DNA of 22,486 nt, taken from contig PWKM01000222.1 in the NCBI GenBank assembly GCA_003559755.1, positions 1-22,486 on the forward strand. The letters run 5' to 3'. The DNA comes from Planctomycetota bacterium (lineage in GTDB: Bacteria; Planctomycetota; PUPC01). The notes beneath the pieces were generated by a model that saw only the letters and a list, made by a program, of their open reading frames with translations, made no database searches and was not told the origin of the DNA. Shown here one piece after another: positions 1-6,730 of this stretch (position 1 is the first letter of the stretch; every line of letters starts with the position of its first letter). The position numbers and the translations under genes are program-made.

Positions 1-580
1 GGTTGCCGAACCCGGCCCAGATGCCGGACGTCCCGAACTCCTCGCCGGAGAAGTTGTCGAGCCGGATGAACTTGCGCAGGGTGAGCGTCGATTCGTCGTG
101 CTCGGCGACGGCGCGATAGCTGAACGACCGGTCGAGGTTCGCGATCAGATAGCTGATGCGGATGCGAGCGGCGACGGGGTTCTCGGTGTAGACGTCCCAG
201 ACCAGCGCGTTCTCGCCCGGCGGATAGGCGACGTGGATCACCCGGATCGTCTCGACCCGGCCGTCCGGCCGGACCAGCGAGGCAGGGTCGCCCTCCTCCC
301 GGTCCCGGAGCGGCATGTCCACGACCCGGAACTGGATCGTCCCCTTGTCGATCTTCGTGTTCGACCAGGAGAAGTCGATCTGGTTCCGGCCGCGGAGCAG
401 CGTCACGATCCGCTCCTCCTCGACCAGGGTCGCGTTCGCGTTGTCGAGCTGGATTTCGACCCGCTCCCGGACCGGAAGCGTGACCAGCTTGATCCGCCCG
501 AACGCCGGCGACGCCAACGCCAGAACGACCGCCGCCACGCCAAGCAGCCGCATTGCGGCACATCCTTTACGCCTTTCCAT
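1..580 (-). CDS. Secreted protein, N-terminal part (DUF4139-like?), cut by window edge
   Basis: Reading leftward from ATG 580, an open frame runs 193 codons to the window edge with no stop, so only the N-terminal part is visible. An AGGAGG Shine-Dalgarno lies about 7 nt before the ATG. The protein begins with a positively charged stretch (MERRKG) and a hydrophobic core (LLGVAAVVLALASPAFG), a typical Sec signal peptide with likely cleavage near SPAFG. The mature part is rich in beta-type sequence (IKLVTLP, VEIQLDNANATLVEEERIV, IQFRVV). A later stretch, LVWDVYTENPVAARIRISYL followed by a segment with FSYRAVAE, resembles DUF4139-type proteins of unknown function, but I hold that assignment loosely. 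The gene is divergent from the radical SAM gene. The coding sequence itself is well supported by RBS, signal peptide and sustained GC-rich codon use. Confidence 0.8.
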   Translation of the reverse strand, partial: MERRKGCAAMRLLGVAAVVLALASPAFGRIKLVTLPVRERVEIQLDNANATLVEEERIVTLLRGRNQIDFSWSNTKIDKGTIQFRVVDMPLRDREEGDPASLVRPDGRVETIRVIHVAYPPGENALVWDVYTENPVAARIRISYLIANLDRSFSYRAVAEHDESTLTLRKFIRLDNFSGEEFGTSGIWAGFGN

Positions 581-611
581 TGTTTTTCCTCCTGATAAAA
601 AAGAACCGGTC

Positions 612-665
612 GATATATTAGACGCAGAAATCCCGATTTGGTTCCCTCGATTTTGAAAAAAAAAC
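612..665 (-). promoter_or_regulatory. Possible leftward promoter region with A-tract
   Basis: On the minus strand a TAATAT hexamer (615-620) lies about 35 bp upstream of the ATG at 580. A run of nine A's on the plus strand (T's on the minus strand, around 656-664) sits where an UP element would be. No convincing -35 hexamer is visible at 16-18 bp spacing, so this is a weak call resting on AT-richness within a GC-rich context. Confidence 0.25.
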
Positions 666-858
666 TGATTTTTTCTGGATGGCGACGGTATATTCCGGGC
701 GGTCATCCTGTGGAAGCGACGCTGGCGACGCGCCGGAGCGCCCCTGTGAGGCGAAAGGCCAGCGCGTATCCGGGCGCTGAGCCGGTCATCCACCGCACAT
801 TCTGCGAGGAACTGACGGCCGTTCCTGCAAGCGAACTGCTGCCGGTCGCTGCCTGCGG

Positions 859-877
859 TTGTTACAGACTTGTTACA
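859..877. repeat. Short direct repeat TTGTTACA x2, 11 bp period
   Basis: TTGTTACA occurs at 859-866 and again at 870-877, one helical turn apart, in the intergenic region upstream of the radical SAM gene. Two half-sites on the same helix face could be a regulator site, but two 8-mers can also arise by chance. Confidence 0.3.
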
Positions 878-1112
878 CACAAAGGGCCGATTATGGTGTA
901 TCATTAAGGCGAAGGATTCGAACGACGCGCAGGGCTGGAGAAGAAAGGCACGTCGGGCCGGACCAAGTGCAGGGCGCCGCTCGCCAGACACCGTCGGATG
1001 CCGGCGATGACGGACCCGGCGCGGCGGGAGCGCGTGGCGGCGAGTCCGGCTGATGCGCGTTATCGAACCGATTGGTCATGTGCGGAAACCCGCACCATTA
1101 TCACCGGCTGGC

Positions 1113-1118
1113 GGAGGG
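1113..1118 (+). promoter_or_regulatory. Ribosome binding site that sets the radical SAM start
   Basis: GGAGGG ends 6 nt before ATG 1125. The upstream in-frame ATG at 1053 has no such site, and the 24 residues it would add show no family-like features, so 1125 is preferred. Confidence 0.65.
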
Positions 1119-1124
1119 ACAGAG

Positions 1125-3263
1125 ATGGGCTCACATTCACGGACGCAGCGGCACGGCCGTTCAGGGCAGTCGGCGGCCGACGATGCCTTTTTCGCCGAAC
1201 ACGGTTGGGGCCGCGTCCCCCGGCTGGTGCAGTGGATGACGACGCTCCGGTGCCCGCTCTCCTGCGAGCACTGCCTGGCGGCAGACGACGGGTCGGACGA
1301 CATGCCGCTGTCCGACGCGGCGGGCCTGATCGAGCAGGTCGCCGAGATGGGCGTGGACGAGTTCCTGCTGACCGGCGGCGAGCCGCTCGCCCGGGCCGAC
1401 CTGCCCGAGATCATCGGCGTGCTCCGGGCGAACGGCGTCCGCTGGAGCTTGAACACCGCGATGCGGCCCGACCGGCGCACCCGGGCGGCGATCGAGCAGT
1501 GGCCGCCGGGGTTCGTCGCCGTGAGCATCGACGGACCCGAGGCGGTACACGATGCGTTTCGCGGCCGACGCGGCACGTTCCGCGACGCGATGGAGAGCAT
1601 CGCCTGGTTCGCCGAGCTCGTGCCGGCCGTCGCCGCCGGGACGACGGTGACGGCCCGGAACATCGAGCACCTGCCCCAGACGTTCGGGCTGGTGATGGAG
1701 AGCGGCGCCACGCAGTGGGGCCTGCACCTGACGGTCCCCGAGGGCCGGGCGGCGGGCCGGAACGACCTGCTCCTGTCGCGGCCGCAACTCCGGCGGCTGC
1801 TCCGGTTCGCCGCCTCGAAGCGAAACCTCTTCCCCGTCACGATGGCCGATGAGATCGGCTACTGCGGGTTCTGGGAACCGCTCGTCCGCGACGAACCGTT
1901 CTTCTGCGGCGCCGGACGAGCCGGGTGCGTCGTCCTTCCCGACGGCGAGGTGGTCCCCTGCACCACGCTCGACCGAACGACGAGTGCGGGCAACCTACGG
2001 CGGCGGCCGCTCCGCCACATCTGGGAGACCGGTTTCGGCGAGCTCCGGGCACGGCAGCCCGACGGCCAATGCCGGTCGTGCCGATACGCCGTCGCCTGTC
2101 AGGGCGGATGCTGGCTGCAGCGTCGGCACGGAACCCAGTGCTTCCGCACGGTGTGGCACGTGCCGGCGGCATTGACCGCGGCGGGGCTGGCGGTGTGCAT
2201 CGGGCTCGGGGCGCCGGGCGCCGCGGTCGCAGACGAGCCGCCGCCGGCCGCCGAACAGCGAGAGCCGATGTCCGATGAAGAGGCGGCGAAGATGCAGGTG
2301 CTCCAACGGAGCATCATCCGGTGGTACGCGTCGCAGTTTCCGGGACGCATTCACCGCGATGCAGGGCCGGACCGGGTCTTGGCCGATCTGCGGGAGGCCT
2401 TGCCCGAAGACCCCGGCGCGGCTTACTTCATCGAGTTCGCGAAGGGGGACCGGCCCGACGAAATCGCGGACCGGGCGAAGGGGATCGAGGCGGCGTTCAA
2501 AACAGAGCAGCGCTCGCTCTGCCTCGTCGGCCTGGCGTGGCGCGACCTGACCGAGTGGTGCCTCGACGGCCCGCCGCCCCCGGAGCGCACCGACGCCGAA
2601 CGCCGGGCGCTGCGAGAGTCAACCGCGCTCATCGCCGAGACCGCCGAGACCTGGCGGACGGAAATCTTCGCCGACAAGCTGGACCCGTTCCTCCGCCGGC
2701 CGGTTCAGTACCGCCATTTCTTCATGTCCAAAGCGGGGCCAACCCCGCTCCAACGAGCCGAAGGCGAGGTGGCGAAGGCCCGCTGGGGCGGCGGCAGGGA
2801 TGTCACCGAGCAGTTCCTGGCCGAACACCCTTACGCCGAGCCGATGAAGCTGGAATATACGCTCGCCGAGGAGACGGGGCTCCGATGCATTCGCGGCGGC
2901 GAGACGATCGACGCCGACGGCGTGCTCCGCGTGTTCGACCTCCTGCTCGTGCCCGAAGCCGGACCGGGAGAACCGGTCACGCTGACGTTCGCATTCGCAG
3001 GCGGCCATACGATGGAGGTCCGGCTCCCGGCCGGGACCGAATTGACGTATGGCGACGTCCTGCGGCTGGCCCACGAACAGAACCCGAGGCGGTATGAGGA
3101 CGGCTTCTTCTGGCGGCAGATGATTCACATCCTCCGCCCGTCTCCGTTCGCGCTTCCCGAGCTGCGGCGGCGTGCCCGCGAGTTCCGGGCGACGCCCGAG
3201 AACGCCGACAAGCCCTTGCCCTCCGGCATCTCCTGGCCGCTCGCCCAGCTCTACCTGTTCTGA
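1125..3263 (+). CDS. Radical SAM/SPASM protein fused via a membrane segment to a novel C-terminal domain
   Basis: A 712-aa protein from ATG 1125. Residues 40-200 form a radical SAM domain: the SAM-binding [4Fe-4S] motif CxxxCxxC is at Cys43/47/50 (CPLSCEHC) and GGEP is at 84-87. Residues 261-339 carry a complete SPASM cysteine pattern (Cys261, 268, 279 in a Gx4C context, then 316, 319, 325, 329, 339), which in known enzymes holds two auxiliary iron-sulfur clusters and is typical of peptide- or protein-modifying maturases. Directly after the last cysteine comes a hydrophobic segment (about 346-368) ending in a signal-peptidase-like GAAVADE. About 340 residues of a charged domain that I do not recognise follow. 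Read literally, the catalytic half is cytoplasmic, with one membrane crossing and an exported C-terminal domain. The frame is continuous, with no sign of a frameshift. Substrate and reaction are unknown, and no precursor peptide is evident nearby. Two DNRLRE-domain genes follow but have their own promoters. Confidence 0.9.
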   Translation: MGSHSRTQRHGRSGQSAADDAFFAEHGWGRVPRLVQWMTTLRCPLSCEHCLAADDGSDDMPLSDAAGLIEQVAEMGVDEFLLTGGEPLARADLPEIIGVLRANGVRWSLNTAMRPDRRTRAAIEQWPPGFVAVSIDGPEAVHDAFRGRRGTFRDAMESIAWFAELVPAVAAGTTVTARNIEHLPQTFGLVMESGATQWGLHLTVPEGRAAGRNDLLLSRPQLRRLLRFAASKRNLFPVTMADEIGYCGFWEPLVRDEPFFCGAGRAGCVVLPDGEVVPCTTLDRTTSAGNLRRRPLRHIWETGFGELRARQPDGQCRSCRYAVACQGGCWLQRRHGTQCFRTVWHVPAALTAAGLAVCIGLGAPGAAVADEPPPAAEQREPMSDEEAAKMQVLQRSIIRWYASQFPGRIHRDAGPDRVLADLREALPEDPGAAYFIEFAKGDRPDEIADRAKGIEAAFKTEQRSLCLVGLAWRDLTEWCLDGPPPPERTDAERRALRESTALIAETAETWRTEIFADKLDPFLRRPVQYRHFFMSKAGPTPLQRAEGEVAKARWGGGRDVTEQFLAEHPYAEPMKLEYTLAEETGLRCIRGGETIDADGVLRVFDLLLVPEAGPGEPVTLTFAFAGGHTMEVRLPAGTELTYGDVLRLAHEQNPRRYEDGFFWRQMIHILRPSPFALPELRRRAREFRATPENADKPLPSGISWPLAQLYLF

Positions 3264-3342
3264 CAGCCGGGCCCGTCCGCCGCCCTCGTCGCCGGGCGAT
3301 ATGTGTACCTGCTCTTTTCCTTGTCTGATTGCTCTTTCGTGC

Positions 3343-3371
3343 TTGACATTGGGTTGCGGACGGCCTATTAT
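3343..3371 (+). promoter_or_regulatory. Sigma70-type promoter, DNRLRE gene 1
   Basis: TTGACA (3343-3348), a 17-bp spacer, then TATTAT (3366-3371): nearly consensus. The same arrangement is conserved in the duplicated unit at 4366-4394, which supports it being functional. Transcription would begin near 3378. Confidence 0.85.
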
Positions 3372-3377
3372 CACAGC

Positions 3378-3476
3378 CGACAGGGGTAATTGGCTGGTTT
3401 GCCTGCCGGCTCACGTCATTTGTTGTGTTGGCAGATGGCCCGGTCTGGTCAGGCAGCCGGGAAAGGAGGTTCTGTT
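3378..3476 (+). promoter_or_regulatory. Conserved, possibly structured 5' leader of DNRLRE gene 1
   Basis: The roughly 100-nt untranslated leader is shared with the second unit at the same length. Positions 3399-3405 can pair with 3450-3456 (UUGCCUG with CAGGCAG, the outermost but one being U-A and the outermost U-G). In copy 2 the equivalent stem is kept by a U-A to C-G double change. The stem ends just before the AAAGGAGGT ribosome site (3462-3470), so folding could affect translation. An alternative hairpin CCCGG/CCGGG (3439-3443 with 3457-3461) overlaps it. It matches no riboswitch class that I recognise. Confidence 0.4.
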
Positions 3477-4247
3477 ATGCGCGAGGTAATGGCGTGTCTG
3501 TTTGTCGCCGTGCTCGCCCTCGGCCTGGTGGTTGGCTGTGGGATGGTCGAGCGGGCGGAGGAGGCGGAAGTGCCCGTGGAGGAGGTCGTCGCGCCCATGG
3601 GCCAGCCGGGCGAGATCACCCTGCAGGGCGTTCGCGACGCCAAGTTCGGGAGCCACAGCATCCAACTGACCCAGAACTTCGGGGCCGCCAACCGGCTCCG
3701 GACAAAGGGCATCCAGGCCGGTCACTGCGAAATCGTGTTGATCGATTTCGACCGAAGCGAACTGCGCAGGTTCGTCGAGGCGCGACGCGGCAGGAAGCTC
3801 TCCGGCGAGCTCGAAATGCATGTGTATGAGATCGATCGCCCCCAGGCGGACATCCACGTGGCCACTCTCCAGACGGCCAGCGAGTGGGAAGAAGGCCAGA
3901 CCTCGTTCGACCAGGCACAACGCGGCGAGAGCTGCTACACCTGGGCCCGCTATCAGGTCGAACGGTGGAAGACACAGGACGGAGCGGAAGTGGAGAACCT
4001 CCGCGACCTGTTCTATGACCTGAACGCCGATGAGGTCAAGACCATCGAGAACAGCCACTCGCCCACGGTCAGGGACGGCGACCGGACCGTCACCATCCAA
4101 CTCGACGAGAAGGTGATCAAGGACCTCGCACTCAACGAGAACTGCAGGGGCCTGATCCTGTTCAACCGCCATCCCGAAGCCCGGCTCGATTTCTATAGCC
4201 GGCGGCAGGCCAACCGGCGATACAGTTTGAAGGTCGTCGCTGAATAG
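3477..4247 (+). CDS. DNRLRE-domain (CBM96-like) lipoprotein, copy 1
   Basis: A 256-aa protein from ATG 3477, chosen because a perfect AAAGGAGGT site lies 6 nt upstream; an earlier in-frame ATG (3390) lies inside the leader. The N-terminus is a lipoprotein signal, with a hydrophobic stretch ending VVGC and lipobox Cys21 (TGT 3537-3539). An acidic tether (ERAEEAEVPVEEVV) follows. From about residue 45 the sequence looks like a DNRLRE domain: ITLQGVRDAKFGS, then NFGAANRLRTKGI, the beta strand CEIVLIDFD, and later VATLQTASEWEEGQTSF and GLILFNRHPEARLDFYSR. DNRLRE/CBM96 modules are extracytoplasmic beta-sandwich domains often found in carbohydrate-binding surface proteins. Here the domain is essentially the whole protein, with no catalytic module. 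It is transcribed from its own promoter and closed by a strong hairpin. Its partner is the near-copy at 4500-5243. The ligand is unknown. Confidence 0.88.
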   Translation: MREVMACLFVAVLALGLVVGCGMVERAEEAEVPVEEVVAPMGQPGEITLQGVRDAKFGSHSIQLTQNFGAANRLRTKGIQAGHCEIVLIDFDRSELRRFVEARRGRKLSGELEMHVYEIDRPQADIHVATLQTASEWEEGQTSFDQAQRGESCYTWARYQVERWKTQDGAEVENLRDLFYDLNADEVKTIENSHSPTVRDGDRTVTIQLDEKVIKDLALNENCRGLILFNRHPEARLDFYSRRQANRRYSLKVVAE

Positions 4248-4267
4248 ACGGAACGGCTGTTTCTTTC

Positions 4268-4297
4268 GGTGGGGCAGACAAGGCCGTCTGCCCCACC
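4268..4297 (+). terminator. 12-bp perfect hairpin after DNRLRE gene 1
   Basis: GGTGGGGCAGAC (4268-4279) pairs perfectly with GTCTGCCCCACC (4286-4297) around a 6-nt loop, 20 nt past the stop codon. No U-run follows, so it is either an atypical terminator or a 3'-end stabiliser. It is conserved in copy 2. Confidence 0.65.
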
Positions 4298-4365
4298 GCC
4301 GCGCCGGCCCATGACCGGCCTTCGTCCCCCGTGTTAATCACCCGCCCAAAGCGCGTCTATTGTGC

Positions 4366-4394
4366 TTGACATTGCGATTCGGGCGGTCTATCAT
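4366..4394 (+). promoter_or_regulatory. Sigma70-type promoter, DNRLRE gene 2
   Basis: TTGACA (4366-4371), 17-bp spacer, TATCAT (4389-4394). The -10 differs from copy 1 (TATTAT) at one base. The spacer sequence has drifted while both hexamers and their spacing are kept. Confidence 0.83.
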
Positions 4395-4400
4395 CCCAGC

Positions 4401-4499
4401 CGACAGGGGGAATTGGCTGGCTTGTCCGCCGGATCAGGCCGTCTGCTGTGTTGGCAGATGTCCCGTCCGGGTCGGGCAGCCGGAAAAGGAGGTGCTGTT
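4401..4499 (+). promoter_or_regulatory. Conserved, possibly structured 5' leader of DNRLRE gene 2
   Basis: Homologous to the leader at 3378-3476, with the same length to the start codon. The equivalent stem is 4422-4428 with 4473-4479 (UUGUCCG with CGGGCAG). Compared with copy 1, one U-A pair has become C-G and one C-G pair has become U-G, so pairing is retained despite substitutions. AAAAGGAGGT follows directly before the start. Confidence 0.4.
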
Positions 4500-5243
4500 A
4501 TGCGCGAGGTAATGGCGTGTCTGTTTGTCGCTGTGCTCGCCCTCGGTCTCATGGTCGGCTATGGGATGGTCGAGGCGGCGGCCGTCGAGCCGATGGGCGA
4601 ACCGGGTGAGATTACCCTGCAGGGCGTTCGCGACGCCAAGTTCGGCAGCCACAACAGCCAGGTGAACCAGAACTTCGGCACCGCCAACCGGCTCCGGACG
4701 AAGGGCATCCAGGCCGGTCACTGCGAAATCGTCGTGATCGATTTCGACCGAACCGCGCTGCGGAGGTTCGTCGAGGCCCGACGCGGCCGGAAGCTCTCTG
4801 GCGAACTCGAACTCCACGTGTGGCAGGTTCAGGGGGGCCCGGGGGACATCCACGTGGCGACTTTGCAGACCGCCAGCGAGTGGGAGGAAGGCGAGAGACA
4901 GGCCGAGCAGGCGGAAGAAGGCGAGAGCTGTTACAACTGGGCGCGATTCGAGGTCGAACGCTGGAAGACACAGGACGGCGAGGAAGTGGATAACCTCCGC
5001 GACCTGTTCTATGACCGAGCAAACGATAAGGTCAAGACCGTCGAGAACAGCCACTCGCCCACGGTCACGGACGGCGACCGGACCGTCACCATCAAACTCG
5101 ACGAAGCGGTGATCAAGCACCTCGCCCTCAACGAGAACTGCAGGGGCCTGATCCTGTTCAACCGCCTTCCCGAAGCCCGGATCGATTTCTACAGCCGGCG
5201 ACAGGCCAACCGGCGATACAGCTTGAAGGTCGTCGCCGAATAG
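4500..5243 (+). CDS. DNRLRE-domain (CBM96-like) secreted protein, copy 2, lipobox lost
   Basis: A 247-aa paralogue of the gene at 3477-4247, similar along its whole length. The start ATG 4500 has an AGGAGG site 6-7 nt upstream; the longer in-frame ATG at 4362 lies within the promoter and cannot be the start. The signal-peptide core is nearly unchanged (MREVMACLFVAVLALGL), but the lipobox cysteine is tyrosine: codon 21 is TAT (4560-4562) where copy 1 has TGT. The acidic tether is also shortened by nine residues (VEAAAVEPMGEPG). A signal peptidase I site after VEAAA is possible, so this copy is probably released or free in the periplasm while copy 1 is membrane-anchored. The domain proper keeps the DNRLRE pattern (NFGTANRLRTKGI, ATLQTASEWEEG, GLILFNRLPEAR). 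The ligand is unknown. Confidence 0.87.
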   Translation: MREVMACLFVAVLALGLMVGYGMVEAAAVEPMGEPGEITLQGVRDAKFGSHNSQVNQNFGTANRLRTKGIQAGHCEIVVIDFDRTALRRFVEARRGRKLSGELELHVWQVQGGPGDIHVATLQTASEWEEGERQAEQAEEGESCYNWARFEVERWKTQDGEEVDNLRDLFYDRANDKVKTVENSHSPTVTDGDRTVTIKLDEAVIKHLALNENCRGLILFNRLPEARIDFYSRRQANRRYSLKVVAE

Positions 5244-5263
5244 ACGGAACGACTGTTTCTTTC

Positions 5264-5294
5264 GGTGGGGCAGGCAAAGACCGTCTGCCCCACC
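5264..5294 (+). terminator. Hairpin after DNRLRE gene 2
   Basis: GGTGGGGCAGGC (5264-5275) pairs with GTCTGCCCCACC (5283-5294) with one G-U pair around a 7-nt loop. It is the counterpart of the hairpin at 4268-4297. Again there is no U-run. Confidence 0.62.
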
Positions 5295-5355
5295 GCCACG
5301 CCGCCTTCACCTGACCGCGTGTTCCGAATCAATCATCCGTCCCGATGTCCGCGCC

Positions 5356-5384
5356 TTGCCCGCCGTCCGAGCCGCCGCTATAAT
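5356..5384 (+). promoter_or_regulatory. Promoter of enolase gene
   Basis: TTGCCC (5356-5361), 17-bp spacer, consensus TATAAT (5379-5384), about 48 bp before the enolase start. The -10 is perfect, and the -35 matches the three most important bases (TTG). Confidence 0.75.
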
Positions 5385-5432
5385 GCCGCCTCGTTCAGAC
5401 AACGGACACACATTCTTTCCCAGGAGGTCACG

Positions 5433-6722
5433 ATGACGACGATTACGGCTGTGCTTGGACGCGAGATTCTGGACTCGAGGGGCAACCCGACGATCGAGGT
5501 GGACATCCTCACCGAGAGCGGGGCGCTGGGCCGGGCGGCAGTCCCCTCGGGCGCATCGACCGGCGAACACGAGGCGGTCGAACTGCGAGACGGGGACGGC
5601 GACCGCTACCTGGGCAAGGGCGTGCTCGACGCGGTACGGAATATCAACGAGGTCATCGCGCCCGAGATTCTCGGGCTGGACGCCGCCGACCAGACCGGGC
5701 TGGACAGGACGCTCATCGAGCTTGACGGGACGCCCAACAAGGGGAACCTGGGCGCGAACGCCATCCTCGGCGTCTCGCTCGCCGCAGCCAAGGCGGCGGC
5801 AAACACACTCGGCCTCCCGCTCTACCGCTATATCGGCGGCACCAACGCACACGTCCTGCCCGTCCCGATGATGAACATCCTGAACGGCGGGGCACATGCC
5901 GACAACAACGTGGACCTCCAGGAGTTTATGGTCTCGCCCGACGGGGCGCCCAGCTTCCGCGATGGGCTGCGGATGGGGGCCGAGGTCTTTCACGCGCTCA
6001 AGGCGGTGCTCAAGGCCCGCGGGCTGAACACGTCGGTCGGCGACGAGGGCGGGTTTGCCCCCGACCTCGGCTCGAACGAAGAGGCCATCCAGGTCATCAT
6101 CGAGGCGATCGAGAAGGCGGGATACACGCCGGGCGAAGACGTGACCCTGTGCCTCGACCCTGCTTCGAGCGAGTTCTTCGGCAAGGACTCGAAGGGGCGC
6201 GGCATCGTCGCCGAGGGCAAGTACGTGCTCGCCTCCGAGGACCGGCAGCTCTCGCCGGCCGAGATGGCCGACTACTACGCAGAGCTGTGCGCCCGCTATC
6301 CGATCCGTTCCATCGAGGACGGGCACGCCGAGGACGACTGGGACGGCTGGAAGGCGATGACCGAGAAGCTGGGCGACTCTGTCCAACTCGTCGGCGACGA
6401 CCTGTTCGTCACCAACACCGAGCGCCTGAAACGCGGGATCGACGACGGGATCGCGAACTCGATCCTGATCAAGCTCAACCAGATCGGGACGCTGTCCGAG
6501 ACCCTCGACGCCATCGAGATGGCACACAAAGCGAATTACACCGCCGTCGTGAGCCACCGGTCCGGCGAGACCGAGGACGCCACGATCAGCGACGTGGCCG
6601 TCGCGACCAACGCCGGACAGATAAAGACCGGGTCCGCCTGCCGGACCGACCGCGTCTGCAAGTACAACCAGCTCCTGCGCATCGAGGAAGAACTCGGCCA
6701 CGCCGCCGTGTACGGCGGTTGA
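5433..6722 (+). CDS. eno: Enolase (phosphopyruvate hydratase)
   Basis: A 429-aa enolase, the family's usual length. It interconverts 2-phosphoglycerate and phosphoenolpyruvate in cytoplasmic glycolysis and gluconeogenesis. Visible signature positions are SRGNPT and the loop serine region GASTGEHEA (40-48), His155 in NGGAHADNN, catalytic Glu205 in GDEGG, Mg ligands Asp242 (LDPASSE), Glu295 (SIEDG) and Asp322 (GDDLFVTN), catalytic Lys347 (LIKLNQIG), and SHRSGETED at 374-382. All key residues are present. The start ATG 5433 has AGGAGGT 4 nt upstream; the frame is open further back (to 5265), but that part overlaps the promoter. A mild oddity is EDGHAEDDW where most family members have EDGLAEDDW. 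The gene stands alone, with its own promoter and a hairpin-ended gene before it. Confidence 0.98.
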   Translation: MTTITAVLGREILDSRGNPTIEVDILTESGALGRAAVPSGASTGEHEAVELRDGDGDRYLGKGVLDAVRNINEVIAPEILGLDAADQTGLDRTLIELDGTPNKGNLGANAILGVSLAAAKAAANTLGLPLYRYIGGTNAHVLPVPMMNILNGGAHADNNVDLQEFMVSPDGAPSFRDGLRMGAEVFHALKAVLKARGLNTSVGDEGGFAPDLGSNEEAIQVIIEAIEKAGYTPGEDVTLCLDPASSEFFGKDSKGRGIVAEGKYVLASEDRQLSPAEMADYYAELCARYPIRSIEDGHAEDDWDGWKAMTEKLGDSVQLVGDDLFVTNTERLKRGIDDGIANSILIKLNQIGTLSETLDAIEMAHKANYTAVVSHRSGETEDATISDVAVATNAGQIKTGSACRTDRVCKYNQLLRIEEELGHAAVYGG

Positions 6723-6730
6723 GGAACAGC

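Larger units (their letters stand above)
581..1124. other. Divergent intergenic region, no supported gene
   Basis: This stretch of about 540 bp separates two divergent genes. Short open frames exist (for example around 638-907 and 859-1053), but none has a good ribosome binding site or protein-like composition. The part near 598-680 is strikingly AT-rich. No convincing promoter for the rightward radical SAM gene was found; TTGTTA (870) and TATCAT (899) are 23 bp apart, too far for a standard sigma70 promoter. No precursor-peptide gene for the radical SAM enzyme could be recognised here. Confidence 0.6.
3339..4306 (+). repeat. Tandem duplication, unit 1 (promoter, leader, gene, hairpin)
   Basis: This segment of about 1 kb aligns along its whole length with 4362-5303. 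The homology starts at GTGCTTGACATTG just before the -10/-35 region, continues through leader, coding region and 3' hairpin, and fades after CCCCACCGCC. The distance from -10 to ATG is 105 nt in both copies. Confidence 0.9.
4362..5303 (+). repeat. Tandem duplication, unit 2
   Basis: Second copy of the unit at 3339-4306, in the same orientation with about 55 bp between them. It is about 27 bp shorter, matching a 9-codon loss in the tether region of the gene. Divergence is spread along the unit, so the duplication is not recent. Confidence 0.9.

Noticed and set aside
638..1053. Short plus-strand frames considered as a radical SAM precursor peptide
   Set aside because: No Shine-Dalgarno before the starts, no leader/core pattern, and no cysteine or repeat pattern typical of modified peptides.
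998..1852. 284-codon plus-strand frame overlapping the start of the radical SAM gene
   Set aside because: Arg/Pro-rich, no motif, no ribosome site. The overlapping frame holds the real radical SAM signature.
3439..4484. CCCGG/CCGGG and TCCGG/CCGGA hairpins in the two leaders as a covarying stem
   Set aside because: The 5' arms lie at different aligned positions in the two copies (offset by 4 nt), so they are not homologous stems. Only the 7-bp stem described in the leader entries aligns.
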